NCBI GenBank assembly: GCA_023433945.1
Contig: JAEYTP010000039.1
Span: forward strand, 1 to 16,386
Direction of reading: 5' to 3'
DNA from: Bacillota bacterium
Lineage (GTDB): Bacteria; Bacillota; Clostridia; Acetivibrionales; DSM-1351
Length of the DNA stretch: 16,386 nucleotides
The notes under the pieces were generated by a model, which was not told the DNA's origin, made no database searches, and worked only from the letters and a program-made list of their open reading frames with translations. Below, one piece after another: positions 8,152-15,486 of the stretch; the first letter of the stretch is position 1, and every line of letters starts with the position of its first letter. The translations under genes were made by a program, and so were the position numbers.

Positions 8152-8321
8152 TTATAGAAAGCTATTTATGTAAAATAGCATAGTAAAGATGGACTAAACC
8201 TATTACTTACTTAGATTGTATCTAATTTGAAATACTTTAATATAACTTTTTGAAGCTTAATTCTAGTGCTCGGCTATATATTATATTTACTCTTTAACGT
8301 ACAAAGGGGAGGGTTAGTAAA

Positions 8322-8828
8322 GTGGATATTTTTTTAGAGAAAATTGTAAAACAGAAGAAAACAATTACCGACTATGCAATGATTTTTGGACTAATAGTAC
8401 TATCATTTTTTCTGGTATTAATTATTTTTTCAATTAGTGCACTAAGTGCATTTGCTCCATTGCTGATATTCGGTATTATTTGGTTAGCATATATCCTTAT
8501 TAAAGGTAGAAATATTGAGTACGAATATATCGTAACAAATGGCGACTTAGATATAGATAAAATAATTGCCCAGAGAAAGAGAAAGAGGGTATTTGCTGCA
8601 ACTGCGAAAGATTTTGAGATAATTGCAAAGAAATCAAGTCCTAAGTATGATTATAACGTGCAAAATATAAAGAAGAAAGTTAACACAGTATCTTCATTGA
8701 ATTCTCCAGATGTATATTTTGGTACCTTAGTTAAGGACGGAGAGAAGACAGTAGTGTTCTTTGAACCTACTCAAAAGATGCTAGAATCAATGAAAAGGTA
8801 TAACCCAAGGAATGTATTTATTGATTAA
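8322..8828 (+). CDS. Small two-helix membrane protein, DUF6106-like
   Basis: Function unknown. The 168-residue protein has a short charged N-terminus, two hydrophobic helices at about residues 18-38 and 41-60, and then a soluble basic domain of about 105 residues with RKRKRV shortly after the membrane. The segment EYEYIVTNGDLDIDKII resembles my recollection of the DUF6106 family of clostridial membrane proteins, but that label should be treated as tentative. The positively charged tail suggests it faces the cytoplasm, leaving only a tight external turn. The GTG start at 8322 is supported by AAAGGGGAGGG at 8303-8313. It is a single-gene unit, between the groESL terminator and its own terminator. 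Confidence 0.85.
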   Translation: MDIFLEKIVKQKKTITDYAMIFGLIVLSFFLVLIIFSISALSAFAPLLIFGIIWLAYILIKGRNIEYEYIVTNGDLDIDKIIAQRKRKRVFAATAKDFEIIAKKSSPKYDYNVQNIKKKVNTVSSLNSPDVYFGTLVKDGEKTVVFFEPTQKMLESMKRYNPRNVFID

Positions 8829-8835
8829 AAAAATG

Positions 8836-8867
8836 AGCAAAGAACTATAAACGTTCTTTGCTTTTTT
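8836..8867 (+). terminator. Intrinsic terminator after the DUF6106-like gene
   Basis: AGCAAAGAAC (8836-8845) pairs perfectly with GTTCTTTGCT (8853-8862) around a 7-base loop, followed by T residues to 8867. Seven A residues lie just 5' of the stem region, so it might also act on the opposite strand, although no minus-strand gene is seen nearby. Confidence 0.93.
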
Positions 8868-8882
8868 ATAACATTGGTATGG

Positions 8883-8900
8883 TAAGTAAAATCTTACTTA
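8883..8900. repeat. 18-base inverted repeat upstream of guaB
   Basis: TAAGTAA (8883-8889) and TTACTTA (8894-8900) form a perfect 7-base inverted repeat around AATC, 38 bases before the IMP dehydrogenase start codon. There is no T-run behind it, so it is not a terminator. Its position fits an operator or a leader hairpin, but I do not recognise a known regulator site and it is not a PurR box. Confidence 0.45.
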
Positions 8901-8938
8901 AATAATTAACTATTGAGTATTAGGAGGATAAAAAGAAA

Positions 8939-10444
8939 ATGGCTTTTTTTTATAATGAGCCCTCAAGGACATTTAGTGAGTACCTATTAGTGCCAAATCT
9001 GAGCACAAAAGAATGTATACCGTCCAACGTTTCGTTAAAGACACCTATCGTTAAGTTTAAAAAAGGCGAAAAGGCAGCTTTAGAGCTTAATTTACCAATA
9101 GCTTCAGCCATTATGCAGTCTGTTTCAGACCATAATATGGCTATTGGTCTTGCAAAGTGTGGTGGAATATCATTTATTTTTGGTTCGCAAAGCATAGAGA
9201 GTCAAGCCGAAATGGTTAGAAAAGTAAAAAAGCACAAGGCAGGGTTTGTAGTCAGCGATAGCAATTTAAGTCCTGATGATACTCTTGCTGCCGTAGTTAA
9301 GCTCAAGGACCAGACTGGGCATTCAACTATAGCTATCACAGAAGACGGAACAGCAAATGGAAAGCTTGTTGGAATTGTAACAAGCAGGGATTATAGATTG
9401 AGTAGAGCATCACTTGATGATAAAATCAAGAACTTTATGACTCCATTTGAGAATTTAATTTATGGTGAAGAAGGCATTTCTTTAAAAGAAGCCAATGATA
9501 TGATCTGGGAACATAAGCTCAATTGTTTACCTATTGTCGACAGTAATCAAAGGCTTATGTACTTTGTATTTAGAAAAGACTACGATAGTCACAAGGAAAA
9601 CCCATATGAATTATTAGATAAGAACAAGAGACTTATTGTAGGAGCCGGAATCAATACTAGAGATTATAAGGAAAGAGTAGCTGCACTTGTAAATGCAGGT
9701 GTTGATATAGTGTGTATAGATTCATCAGATGGTTATAGCGAATGGCAAGGAGATACTATTAAGTGGATTAAGGAAAACTATGGAGATTCTGTCAAGGTTG
9801 GGGCTGGCAATGTAGTTGATAGAGAAGGTTTCAGATACTTGGCAAATGCGGGTGCCGACTTTATTAAGGTTGGTATCGGTGGAGGCTCAATCTGTATTAC
9901 TAGAGAGCAAAAGGGTATTGGACGTGGACAGGCGTCATCTTTGATTGAAGTTAATGCTGCTAGAGAAGAATACCTTAATGAAACAGGTATCTACATTCCA
10001 ATATGTTCAGATGGCGGAATAGTACATGACTATCATATTGTACTAGCACTTGCAATGGGCGCTGATTTTGTAATGCTTGGAAGATACTTTGCTAGATTTG
10101 ATGAAAGTCCAACTAGAAAGATTAAGGTTGGAGGAAATTTTGTCAAGGAATATTGGGGTGAAGGCTCTAACCGTGCGAGAAACTGGCAGAGATATGACAT
10201 GGGAGGAGATTCTAAGTTGGGATTCGAAGAAGGTGTTGACTCCTATGTACCATATGCTGGAAAGCTTAAGGATAATTTAGATATAACAGTTCATAAGGTA
10301 AAATCTACAATGTGTAATTGCGGTGCACTTTCTATTTGTGATTTACAGAAAAAAGCTAGAATTACTCTCGTGTCTGCTACTAGTATTAAAGAGGGTGGGG
10401 CACACGACGTTATTCTAAAGGATAAAGAGTTGTCATCATCATGA
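8939..10444 (+). CDS. guaB: Inosine-5'-monophosphate dehydrogenase, Tritrichomonas-like type
   Basis: Oxidises IMP to XMP with NAD, the committed step of guanine nucleotide synthesis. It is a 501-residue TIM barrel with CBS-type inserts at about residues 100-220. The catalytic loop reads GIGGGSICITREQKGIGRG, with nucleophile C319, instead of the common bacterial GPGSICTTR. The flap carries NWQRYDMGG, putting the catalytic pair at R418 and Y419; D261 lies in CIDSSDG. From memory of the protein, these positions and much of the sequence (SAIMQSVS, FIFGSQSIESQA, FARFDESPT, KSTMCNCGA, SIKEGGAHDVI) coincide with the Tritrichomonas foetus enzyme. AGGAGG at 8922-8927 precedes ATG 8939. It stands alone between terminators, apart from guaA or pur genes. 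All catalytic residues are present, so it should be active. Confidence 0.95.
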   Translation: MAFFYNEPSRTFSEYLLVPNLSTKECIPSNVSLKTPIVKFKKGEKAALELNLPIASAIMQSVSDHNMAIGLAKCGGISFIFGSQSIESQAEMVRKVKKHKAGFVVSDSNLSPDDTLAAVVKLKDQTGHSTIAITEDGTANGKLVGIVTSRDYRLSRASLDDKIKNFMTPFENLIYGEEGISLKEANDMIWEHKLNCLPIVDSNQRLMYFVFRKDYDSHKENPYELLDKNKRLIVGAGINTRDYKERVAALVNAGVDIVCIDSSDGYSEWQGDTIKWIKENYGDSVKVGAGNVVDREGFRYLANAGADFIKVGIGGGSICITREQKGIGRGQASSLIEVNAAREEYLNETGIYIPICSDGGIVHDYHIVLALAMGADFVMLGRYFARFDESPTRKIKVGGNFVKEYWGEGSNRARNWQRYDMGGDSKLGFEEGVDSYVPYAGKLKDNLDITVHKVKSTMCNCGALSICDLQKKARITLVSATSIKEGGAHDVILKDKELSSS

Positions 10445-10451
10445 TAATAAA

Positions 10452-10481
10452 AGACCAGACTTCTTGGAGGGAGTCTGGTCT
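10452..10481 (+). terminator. Probable terminator after guaB
   Basis: AGACCAGACT (10452-10461) and AGTCTGGTCT (10472-10481) form a perfect 10-base-pair stem with a 10-base loop, starting 8 bases after the guaB stop codon. The following tract (TAATTTATATT) is T-rich but interrupted, so termination may be less efficient than at the other terminators here. Confidence 0.75.
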
Positions 10482-10820
10482 AATTTATATTCTATAGCAT
10501 ATCTTTTTATATGGTTTTAATTGTACCCTGCGATTAGAACTAATATATTTTGGAATAATACCGTTTGTAGATAAGCCATAATTAACAGAATACAGTAATG
10601 TGGACTGTAAACAAATGGTATTTTGACTTCTTGACATAACCATATATGTAATTTATAATTAGTTAGCAAATAGATTTGGAATTTATTATGGTATGTTAAA
10701 TGCTTTTAGTATTTGATATTCATACAATCTACAAAGCGGTGTTATTTAGTGGGCATATATAATTATGACAGTAAACATTTTATTTTTGTAGAAAATAATT
10801 AGTAAAGGAGAGGGCTTCAA
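10482..10820. other. Intergenic region between guaB and greA
   Basis: AT-rich stretch with no open reading frame carrying a ribosome site. Apart from the consensus promoter at 10631-10659 and the greA ribosome site (AAAGGAGAGGG, from 10804), I see no riboswitch, tRNA or repeat. The 150 or so bases between the promoter and greA would form an unusually long leader, with no strong hairpin that I can find by eye. Confidence 0.6.
10631..10659 (+). promoter_or_regulatory. Consensus sigma-A promoter upstream of greA
   Basis: TTGACA (10631-10636), 17 bases, TATAAT (10654-10659): all twelve hexamer positions match the vegetative consensus at the optimal spacing. Transcription would begin near 10666, giving a leader of about 155 bases before greA. 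Confidence 0.82.
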
Positions 10821-11297
10821 ATGTCGGCAAAAGAAGTAGTATTGACCTATGAAGGCTTAAAGAAATTAGAAGAGGAGCTTGAATTCTTGAGAGGCTCAAA
10901 ACGAAAGGAAGTAGCTGAGCGTATTAAGCAAGCACTATCTTTTGGAGATATTTCTGAAAACTCTGAATACGATGAAGCCAAAAATGAACAGGCTCAGGTT
11001 GAAGGAAGAATAATACAGCTTGAATTAATGCTAAAAAACGCAAGGCTTATTGATGAAGATGAAGTAAAGACTGATGTAGTAAGTCTAGGCTCAAAAGTTA
11101 AATTATTCGATATAGAATTTGATGAAGAAATTGAATATCATATCGTTGGTTCTACTGAAGCTAACCCTATGAAATCTAAGATTTCAAATGAGTCTCCTGT
11201 AGGAGCCGCCCTAATGGGACACAAGAAAAATGAAGTTGTTGAAGTATTGGTTCCTGATGGAACTATAAAATTTAAAATTTTAGAGATTTCTAAGTAG
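10821..11297 (+). CDS. greA: Transcription elongation factor GreA
   Basis: Binds in the RNA polymerase secondary channel and stimulates cleavage of backtracked RNA, rescuing stalled complexes. At 158 residues it is exactly the usual length. The N-terminal coiled coil (about 9-75) starts LTYEGLKKLEEELEFLR and bears the acidic tip in FGDISENSEYDEAK, with D43 and E46 as the residues that would coordinate the catalytic magnesium. The C-terminal globular FKBP-like domain contains VGSTEANP, ISNESPVG and GAALMGHK. ATG 10821 follows AAAGGAGAGGG. A strong terminator separates it from lysS, its common neighbour in Firmicutes, so the pair are adjacent but may not be fully co-transcribed. Confidence 0.98.
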   Translation: MSAKEVVLTYEGLKKLEEELEFLRGSKRKEVAERIKQALSFGDISENSEYDEAKNEQAQVEGRIIQLELMLKNARLIDEDEVKTDVVSLGSKVKLFDIEFDEEIEYHIVGSTEANPMKSKISNESPVGAALMGHKKNEVVEVLVPDGTIKFKILEISK

Positions 11298-11352
11298 AAG
11301 CTTTTAATGTATTGCCACCTAAACTATGTATAATATATAATTGATTGTAATG

Positions 11353-11383
11353 ACAGTTTACATGAAAATGTAAACTGTTTTTT
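11353..11383 (+). terminator. Intrinsic terminator of greA
   Basis: ACAGTTTACAT (11353-11363) pairs perfectly with ATGTAAACTGT (11368-11378) around a GAAA tetraloop, followed by six T residues (11378-11383). It lies 55 bases after the greA stop codon, and is one of the clearest terminators in the window. Confidence 0.95.
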
Positions 11384-11457
11384 ATAACGAGTTAAAGGTG
11401 TGATTACTTTTACTTATAAATTTTAGTGTGCTAGTTATACAAACAGGAGGAATTGTA

Positions 11458-12957
11458 ATGTCTGAAGAAACGCAAGTAAACAACATTGAGCAAGATGAAG
11501 ATTTAAGTGAGATATTAAGGGTTAGAAGAGCCAAGTTAAGAGAACTCCAGGAAAATAACATGGACCCCTTTAAAATAGTAAAATTTGAGGTAGATAACTG
11601 TGCCAAAAATATAGTTGAAAATTTTGAAAGTCTTGAGGGCAAAGAAGCCAAGATCGCTGGCAGGCTTATGTCTAAAAGAGGTATGGGGAAAGCCGGATTC
11701 TGTGATTTACAGGATAGGGATGGGAAAATTCAGCTATATGTTAGGAAAGATGATATCGGAGAAGAAAGCTATAACTATTTCAAGAAATTTGATATAGGTG
11801 ATATCGTTGGTGTTACAGGCGAAATATTTAGAACGCATAAGGGCGAAATTTCTATAAAGGTTAAAGAAATAACCCTATTGTCAAAGTCGTTACAGCCATT
11901 ACCAGAAAAGTGGCATGGTTTGAAGGATACAGACCTCAGATATAGACAGCGTTATGTAGACCTAATTGTTAATCCTGAAGTGAGAAATACTTTTATTTTG
12001 AGAAGTAAGATAATTAAGTCAATCAGAAAATTCTTAGATGATAGAGGCTTCCTAGAAGTTGATACTCCATTGCTAAATACAATACCTGGTGGAGCCAATG
12101 CAAGACCATTTATTACCCATCATAATACTTTGGATATAGACCTTTATTTAAGAATAGCTCCAGAGTTATACCTAAAGAGACTTATAGTTGGTGGTATGGA
12201 AAAAGTATATGAAATGGGAAGAATGTTCAGAAATGAAGGAATGTCTGTAAAGCACAATCCTGAGTTTACTCTCATGGAAGTATATGAGGCCTACAATGAC
12301 TACAAGGGTATGATGGAACTGACTGAGAACCTGATTTCTACAGTTGCTCTAGAAACATTGGGGACTACCAAGATTGTATATCAGGGGCAGGAGGTAAATC
12401 TTACTCCACCTTGGAACAGACTTTCAATGATAGACGCTGTAAAGCAGTATGCAGGCGTTGACTTCAACGAAATAAAATCTGACGAAGAAGCAATGGCGGC
12501 TGCTAGGGCCAAGAATGTTCACATTAAAGGCTCAATGACCAGGGGTGAGGTATTGAATCTGATGTTTGAAGAGTTTGCAGAAGCAAATCTCATTCAGCCA
12601 ACTTTTATTTACGACTATCCTGTAGAAGTTTCTCCACTCACAAAGAGAAAGCCGGACTGTCCTGAATTAACGGAGAGATTTGAGCTCTTTATTACAGGAA
12701 GAGAAATGGCGAATGCTTATTCAGAGCTCAATGATCCGATAGATCAAAAGGAAAGATTCTTGAGCCAAGTAAAGAAGAGGGATTCTGGCGATGAAGAAGC
12801 AAATATGATGGACGATGATTATGTAACAGCTCTTGAGTATGGATTACCACCAACAGGTGGGTTAGGGATAGGTGTTGATAGGCTGATTATTTTGCTAACT
12901 GATTCAGCATCTATTAGAGATATATTGTTATTCCCTACAATGAAACCAAAGGACTAA
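11458..12957 (+). CDS. lysS: Lysyl-tRNA synthetase, class II
   Basis: Charges tRNA-Lys with lysine. The N-terminal OB-fold anticodon-binding domain (about 55-140) contains KIAGRLMSKRGMGKAGF and FCDLQDRDGKIQLYV. The class II core shows motif 1 (FLDDRGFLEVDTPLL), motif 2 (MFRNEGMSVKHNPEFTLME, with R258 and E260) and motif 3 (GGLGIGVDRL, arginine at 475). The start is ATG 11458, 7 bases after CAGGAGG (11444-11450). An in-frame GTG at 11428 would add 10 residues and put the ribosome site inside the coding region, so I reject it. The product is 499 residues, normal for bacterial LysRS. No terminator is seen in the 39 bases before the next gene, so transcription may continue into the membrane protein and sigma module. 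Confidence 0.98.
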   Translation: MSEETQVNNIEQDEDLSEILRVRRAKLRELQENNMDPFKIVKFEVDNCAKNIVENFESLEGKEAKIAGRLMSKRGMGKAGFCDLQDRDGKIQLYVRKDDIGEESYNYFKKFDIGDIVGVTGEIFRTHKGEISIKVKEITLLSKSLQPLPEKWHGLKDTDLRYRQRYVDLIVNPEVRNTFILRSKIIKSIRKFLDDRGFLEVDTPLLNTIPGGANARPFITHHNTLDIDLYLRIAPELYLKRLIVGGMEKVYEMGRMFRNEGMSVKHNPEFTLMEVYEAYNDYKGMMELTENLISTVALETLGTTKIVYQGQEVNLTPPWNRLSMIDAVKQYAGVDFNEIKSDEEAMAAARAKNVHIKGSMTRGEVLNLMFEEFAEANLIQPTFIYDYPVEVSPLTKRKPDCPELTERFELFITGREMANAYSELNDPIDQKERFLSQVKKRDSGDEEANMMDDDYVTALEYGLPPTGGLGIGVDRLIILLTDSASIRDILLFPTMKPKD

Positions 12958-12996
12958 ACTTTTTGTTCCATTGCCAAAGTGAAAGGAGTGTATAGA

Positions 12997-13908
12997 ATGA
13001 GGTATACACCTAAACAGGCGGCAGAAATTTTGGGTATTTCTACGAATGCAACAAAGAATGACTTAGAAAAGAGATACGATATAATTCTGAAAAAGTATAA
13101 GGCCATGAAAAGTGATGGGAGTCTTGATGAGGAGGCAGAACAAAGCTTTAAAGACCAAACAGACGCCTATAGGATATTAATGGGTTATGAAGTTAATGTT
13201 CCGGTCGTACAAAGAAAAGAAACTTCTACCGATAAAGCTTTAGAAAAGGTTGGATTAGATAGAGGAAAAGTTGGCAATTTCTTTTATTACCATAAGTATC
13301 ATATACTTGCCATTCTCTTAGCCGTAATTGCAGTGTTTTTTGTTGCCAAGGAGATTATTACGAGGGTGGAGCCCGATGCTCAAATCGGTATTATGGGTGA
13401 AGTTTATCAGGATGATTTTGATAAGCTAAAGCAGCGTATTACTGAGAGCATACCTGAATTAAAGGAAATTCAGTTTGACTCATCGACGATGACGGATAAC
13501 TATAGTACAGGGCAGGATTATGCATATCTACAAAAGGCACAGATTTTACTCATAGCATCTGATATAGATGTTTTTATACTTAATAGATATGCTTATGATT
13601 ATTTTGTACAAAATGGTGCATTTATGGACCTAGAAGAATATGCAAGGAAATATAATCTGGATGTATCCAAGAGCGAAAGTCTCAAGGATAGAGTTGTTGA
13701 TGAATGGGAGGATCCTCAAGAAAATAAGCCAAGGACACCTAAGAGTTACATCGACAGTGAACCTAAATTATATGGTATTGATATTTCAGATAGTCAGATT
13801 TTTAAAGGAATAGAAAACGTTATTGGTCCCGAAAAGATACTGGCAGTACGTTCTGTGCCGCACAATAAGGAAGTAGCTGATAAGCTGATAGAGCTTTTTG
13901 TAAAATAA
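12997..13908 (+). CDS. Membrane protein with J-domain-like N-terminus lacking HPD
   Basis: Function not recognised. Residues 1-65 follow the helical pattern of a J domain (TPKQAAEILGI, then LEKRYDIILKKYKAMK, then EEAEQSFKDQTDAYRILMG). At the position of the essential HPD tripeptide the sequence reads KAM, so DnaK stimulation is not expected. A single transmembrane helix spans about residues 102-120. The remaining about 180 residues would be outside the cell. Their pattern (ASDIDVFILNRYAYDYFVQN followed by GAFMDLEEYARKYNLD) resembles lobes of extracellular solute-binding proteins; this is a weak inference. ATG 12997 is preceded by AAAGGAG at 12982-12988; an in-frame GTG at 12979 lies before that site and is rejected. 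The gene ends 25 bases before the anti-anti-sigma gene, so it may be co-transcribed and could act as a surface sensor. Confidence 0.8.
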   Translation: MRYTPKQAAEILGISTNATKNDLEKRYDIILKKYKAMKSDGSLDEEAEQSFKDQTDAYRILMGYEVNVPVVQRKETSTDKALEKVGLDRGKVGNFFYYHKYHILAILLAVIAVFFVAKEIITRVEPDAQIGIMGEVYQDDFDKLKQRITESIPELKEIQFDSSTMTDNYSTGQDYAYLQKAQILLIASDIDVFILNRYAYDYFVQNGAFMDLEEYARKYNLDVSKSESLKDRVVDEWEDPQENKPRTPKSYIDSEPKLYGIDISDSQIFKGIENVIGPEKILAVRSVPHNKEVADKLIELFVK

Positions 13909-13933
13909 GATGAGAAGTACTGGGGGGTAGATT

Positions 13934-14245
13934 ATGAACAGTCTCAATATCTCCTTCAATAATATTGAGGGAAAAGCTACAGTTACTGTATGCGGGGAGA
14001 TAGATATTCATTCTCAACAGCAGTTTAAGACAAAGCTTAATGAAATAGTTGTGAACTTAAAAGATAACCTATATGTGGACTGTACTGAGCTTAATTATAT
14101 TGACAGTACTGGTCTTGGCATACTTGTTGGGGCTCTCAAAGAAGTAAAAAAAGATAATAACAATATTTATATCAGTAACTTGAAGGACAACATCAGAAAG
14201 TTATTTAACATCACTGGCCTTGATAAGTTATTTATAATTGAATAA
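13934..14245 (+). CDS. Anti-sigma factor antagonist (STAS domain, RsbV/SpoIIAA-like)
   Basis: A 103-residue single STAS domain. In partner switching the unphosphorylated form binds the anti-sigma factor and frees sigma, while phosphorylation by the kinase switches it off. The conserved phosphorylation loop is YIDSTGLGILVGALKE, with S58 the expected phosphoacceptor, at the same number as in Bacillus SpoIIAA. EIDIHSQQQFK and the C-terminal FNITGLDKLF are also typical. ATG 13934 follows a G-rich ribosome site (GGGGGGT). It precedes an RsbW-like gene and a SigB/SigF-type sigma gene, the order of the known spoIIAA-spoIIAB-sigF and rsbV-rsbW-sigB operons. I do not assign either name, because the kinase partner next door is unusual. 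Confidence 0.93.
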   Translation: MNSLNISFNNIEGKATVTVCGEIDIHSQQQFKTKLNEIVVNLKDNLYVDCTELNYIDSTGLGILVGALKEVKKDNNNIYISNLKDNIRKLFNITGLDKLFIIE

Positions 14246-14261
14246 TTGAATCCTAAGATAC

Positions 14262-14299
14262 TGGGTACACATAAATTGTGTACCTGTTTTTAGTACCCA
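14262..14299 (+). promoter_or_regulatory. Mutually exclusive hairpins, candidate attenuator
   Basis: GGTACAC (14264-14270) pairs with GTGTACC (14278-14284) around a 7-base loop, followed by TGTTTTTA, giving a short terminator-like structure. The same 5' arm, as TGGGTAC (14262-14268), can instead pair with GTACCCA (14293-14299). The two pairings cannot coexist. The element lies between the STAS gene and the RsbW-like gene and could reduce read-through. The first stem is only 7 base pairs. Confidence 0.45.
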
Positions 14300-14323
14300 T
14301 TAATCTTATATTTGGAGGTTTTT

Positions 14324-14707
14324 ATGAGCCGAATTAATGATAGCGTGGTTTTGGAATTGCCCGCAAAAAGTGAATACGTCAGTACAATAAGATTAACAGC
14401 ATCTAGCGTAGCAAGCAGACTAGGCTTTGATATCGATCAGATTGAAGACATCAAAGTATCGGTAGCTGAAGTCTGTAACTTACTTCTATCTAGGATGAAA
14501 GAAGATTTACTTAGATATAAAATAACGTTTGAACTTCATGAGGGTGAATTGACTGTAATATTTGAGGGGATTGATGTCCCGTTAAGATGCCTTTGTGAAA
14601 ACATAGGAGAAGAATACGGCCTTTATATAATTAGGGCATTAATGGACACCGTCGAATTGTGCAATGACAAATCTTCTATAGTTATTTCCAAAAAGATTGG
14701 AGTATAG
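14324..14707 (+). CDS. RsbW/SpoIIAB-like anti-sigma protein with degenerate ATP-binding motifs
   Basis: A 127-residue GHKL-fold protein by pattern and context: its N-box region IEDIKVSVAEVCNLL and last helix EYGLYIIRALMDTVEL match RsbW-type anti-sigma kinases. Catalytic features look lost. Counting from E49, the position of the usual magnesium-binding asparagine (E-x-x-x-N) is L53. The G1 box, normally D-x-G-x-G, reads FEGIDVP, with no aspartate-glycine pair and no second glycine. It may therefore bind sigma or the STAS protein without phosphorylating it. The start is ATG 14324, after GGAGG at 14314-14318. The in-frame TTG at 14312 overlaps that site. Its stop is 3 bases before the sigma gene, implying tight co-expression. 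Family membership is likely, catalytic loss is inferred. Confidence 0.85.
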   Translation: MSRINDSVVLELPAKSEYVSTIRLTASSVASRLGFDIDQIEDIKVSVAEVCNLLLSRMKEDLLRYKITFELHEGELTVIFEGIDVPLRCLCENIGEEYGLYIIRALMDTVELCNDKSSIVISKKIGV

Positions 14708-14710
14708 CCT

Positions 14711-15472
14711 ATGGACAATATTGGATACCTAAATGATATAAATAATGAGATTTCGCAAGAAGAAGCATTATTTTTAAATTATCAGAAAACAAAGGATGTT
14801 GTTTATAGAAATGAAATTGTAGCTAAATATATAGGCCTTGCTGAATTCCTATCAAGAAAGTTTATCAATAAGGGTGTTGAGTACGAGGATATATTTCAGG
14901 TTGCCTGTATAGCCCTAATAAAGGCTGCTGATAGATTTGAAATCCAAAAGGGTGTAAAATTTGTTAGCTTTGCTACACCCACAATTCTTGGCGAGATTAA
15001 GAGGTTTTTTAGAGATAAGAGTTCTACCATTAAAATTCCACGTAGGCTATATGAAATAAGGCAGACACTTAATTTAGCTAGGGAGACCCTTTTACAACAG
15101 TTAAATAGGGCCCCTAAAGTCAATGAGCTGGCTGAGTACATGGGTATTAGTGAAGAAACAGTTCTTGAAGTAATTGAGGCTGGTAGCTCTAATTTGGTGA
15201 GATCACTAGATCAGAATATTTCTCAGGATAATGAATCAGACCTTCAGGATTTACTGGGATTTGAAGAAAAGAACTATGAGATGATAGAAAATCGTGACTT
15301 CATTTTTAAAACGCTGGAACTTTTTAATGAAGCTGAGAAAGATTTTGTAAAGATGAGATATATCCAAAATTTTACTCAAAAGCAGATAGCAGAGAAGTTT
15401 GGTGTATCACAAATGTATGTTTCCAGATTGGAGAAAAAGATACTTGATAAGTTTAGAAGTAATATTGTTTAG
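14711..15472 (+). CDS. RNA polymerase sigma factor, SigB/SigF family (sigma-70 group 3)
   Basis: An alternative sigma factor of 253 residues. Region 2 is seen in EYEDIFQVACIALIKAADRF and VKFVSFATPTILGEIKRFFR (about 57-100), with the group-typical RDKSSTIKIPRR just after it. Region 3 includes RAPKVNELAEYMGISEETV. Region 4 ends with the -35-recognising helix-turn-helix FTQKQIAEKFGVSQMYVSRL (about 220-240). The length and the neighbouring STAS and RsbW-like genes place it with the SigB, SigF and SigG group that is controlled by partner switching. I cannot tell by eye whether it serves stress or sporulation. An intact second ATPase next door, rather than SpoIIAB directly upstream, argues against its being classical SigF. 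GGAG at 14699-14702 serves ATG 14711. Confidence 0.94.
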   Translation: MDNIGYLNDINNEISQEEALFLNYQKTKDVVYRNEIVAKYIGLAEFLSRKFINKGVEYEDIFQVACIALIKAADRFEIQKGVKFVSFATPTILGEIKRFFRDKSSTIKIPRRLYEIRQTLNLARETLLQQLNRAPKVNELAEYMGISEETVLEVIEAGSSNLVRSLDQNISQDNESDLQDLLGFEEKNYEMIENRDFIFKTLELFNEAEKDFVKMRYIQNFTQKQIAEKFGVSQMYVSRLEKKILDKFRSNIV

Positions 15473-15486
15473 GCTCATGCGGGAGT

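Noticed and set aside
10077..10280. A 67-codon + strand frame inside guaB.
   Set aside because: Out-of-frame shadow of a conserved enzyme region.
11392..11420. TTAAAG and TATAAA as a possible lysS promoter.
   Set aside because: The -35 box matches only three positions; too weak to call, although a promoter after the greA terminator is expected.
11428..11457. GTG start that would lengthen LysRS by 10 residues.
   Set aside because: The ribosome site CAGGAGG lies inside the extension and serves ATG 11458.
12979..12996. GTG start for the J-like membrane protein.
   Set aside because: AAAGGAG at 12982-12988 lies after this codon and fits ATG 12997.
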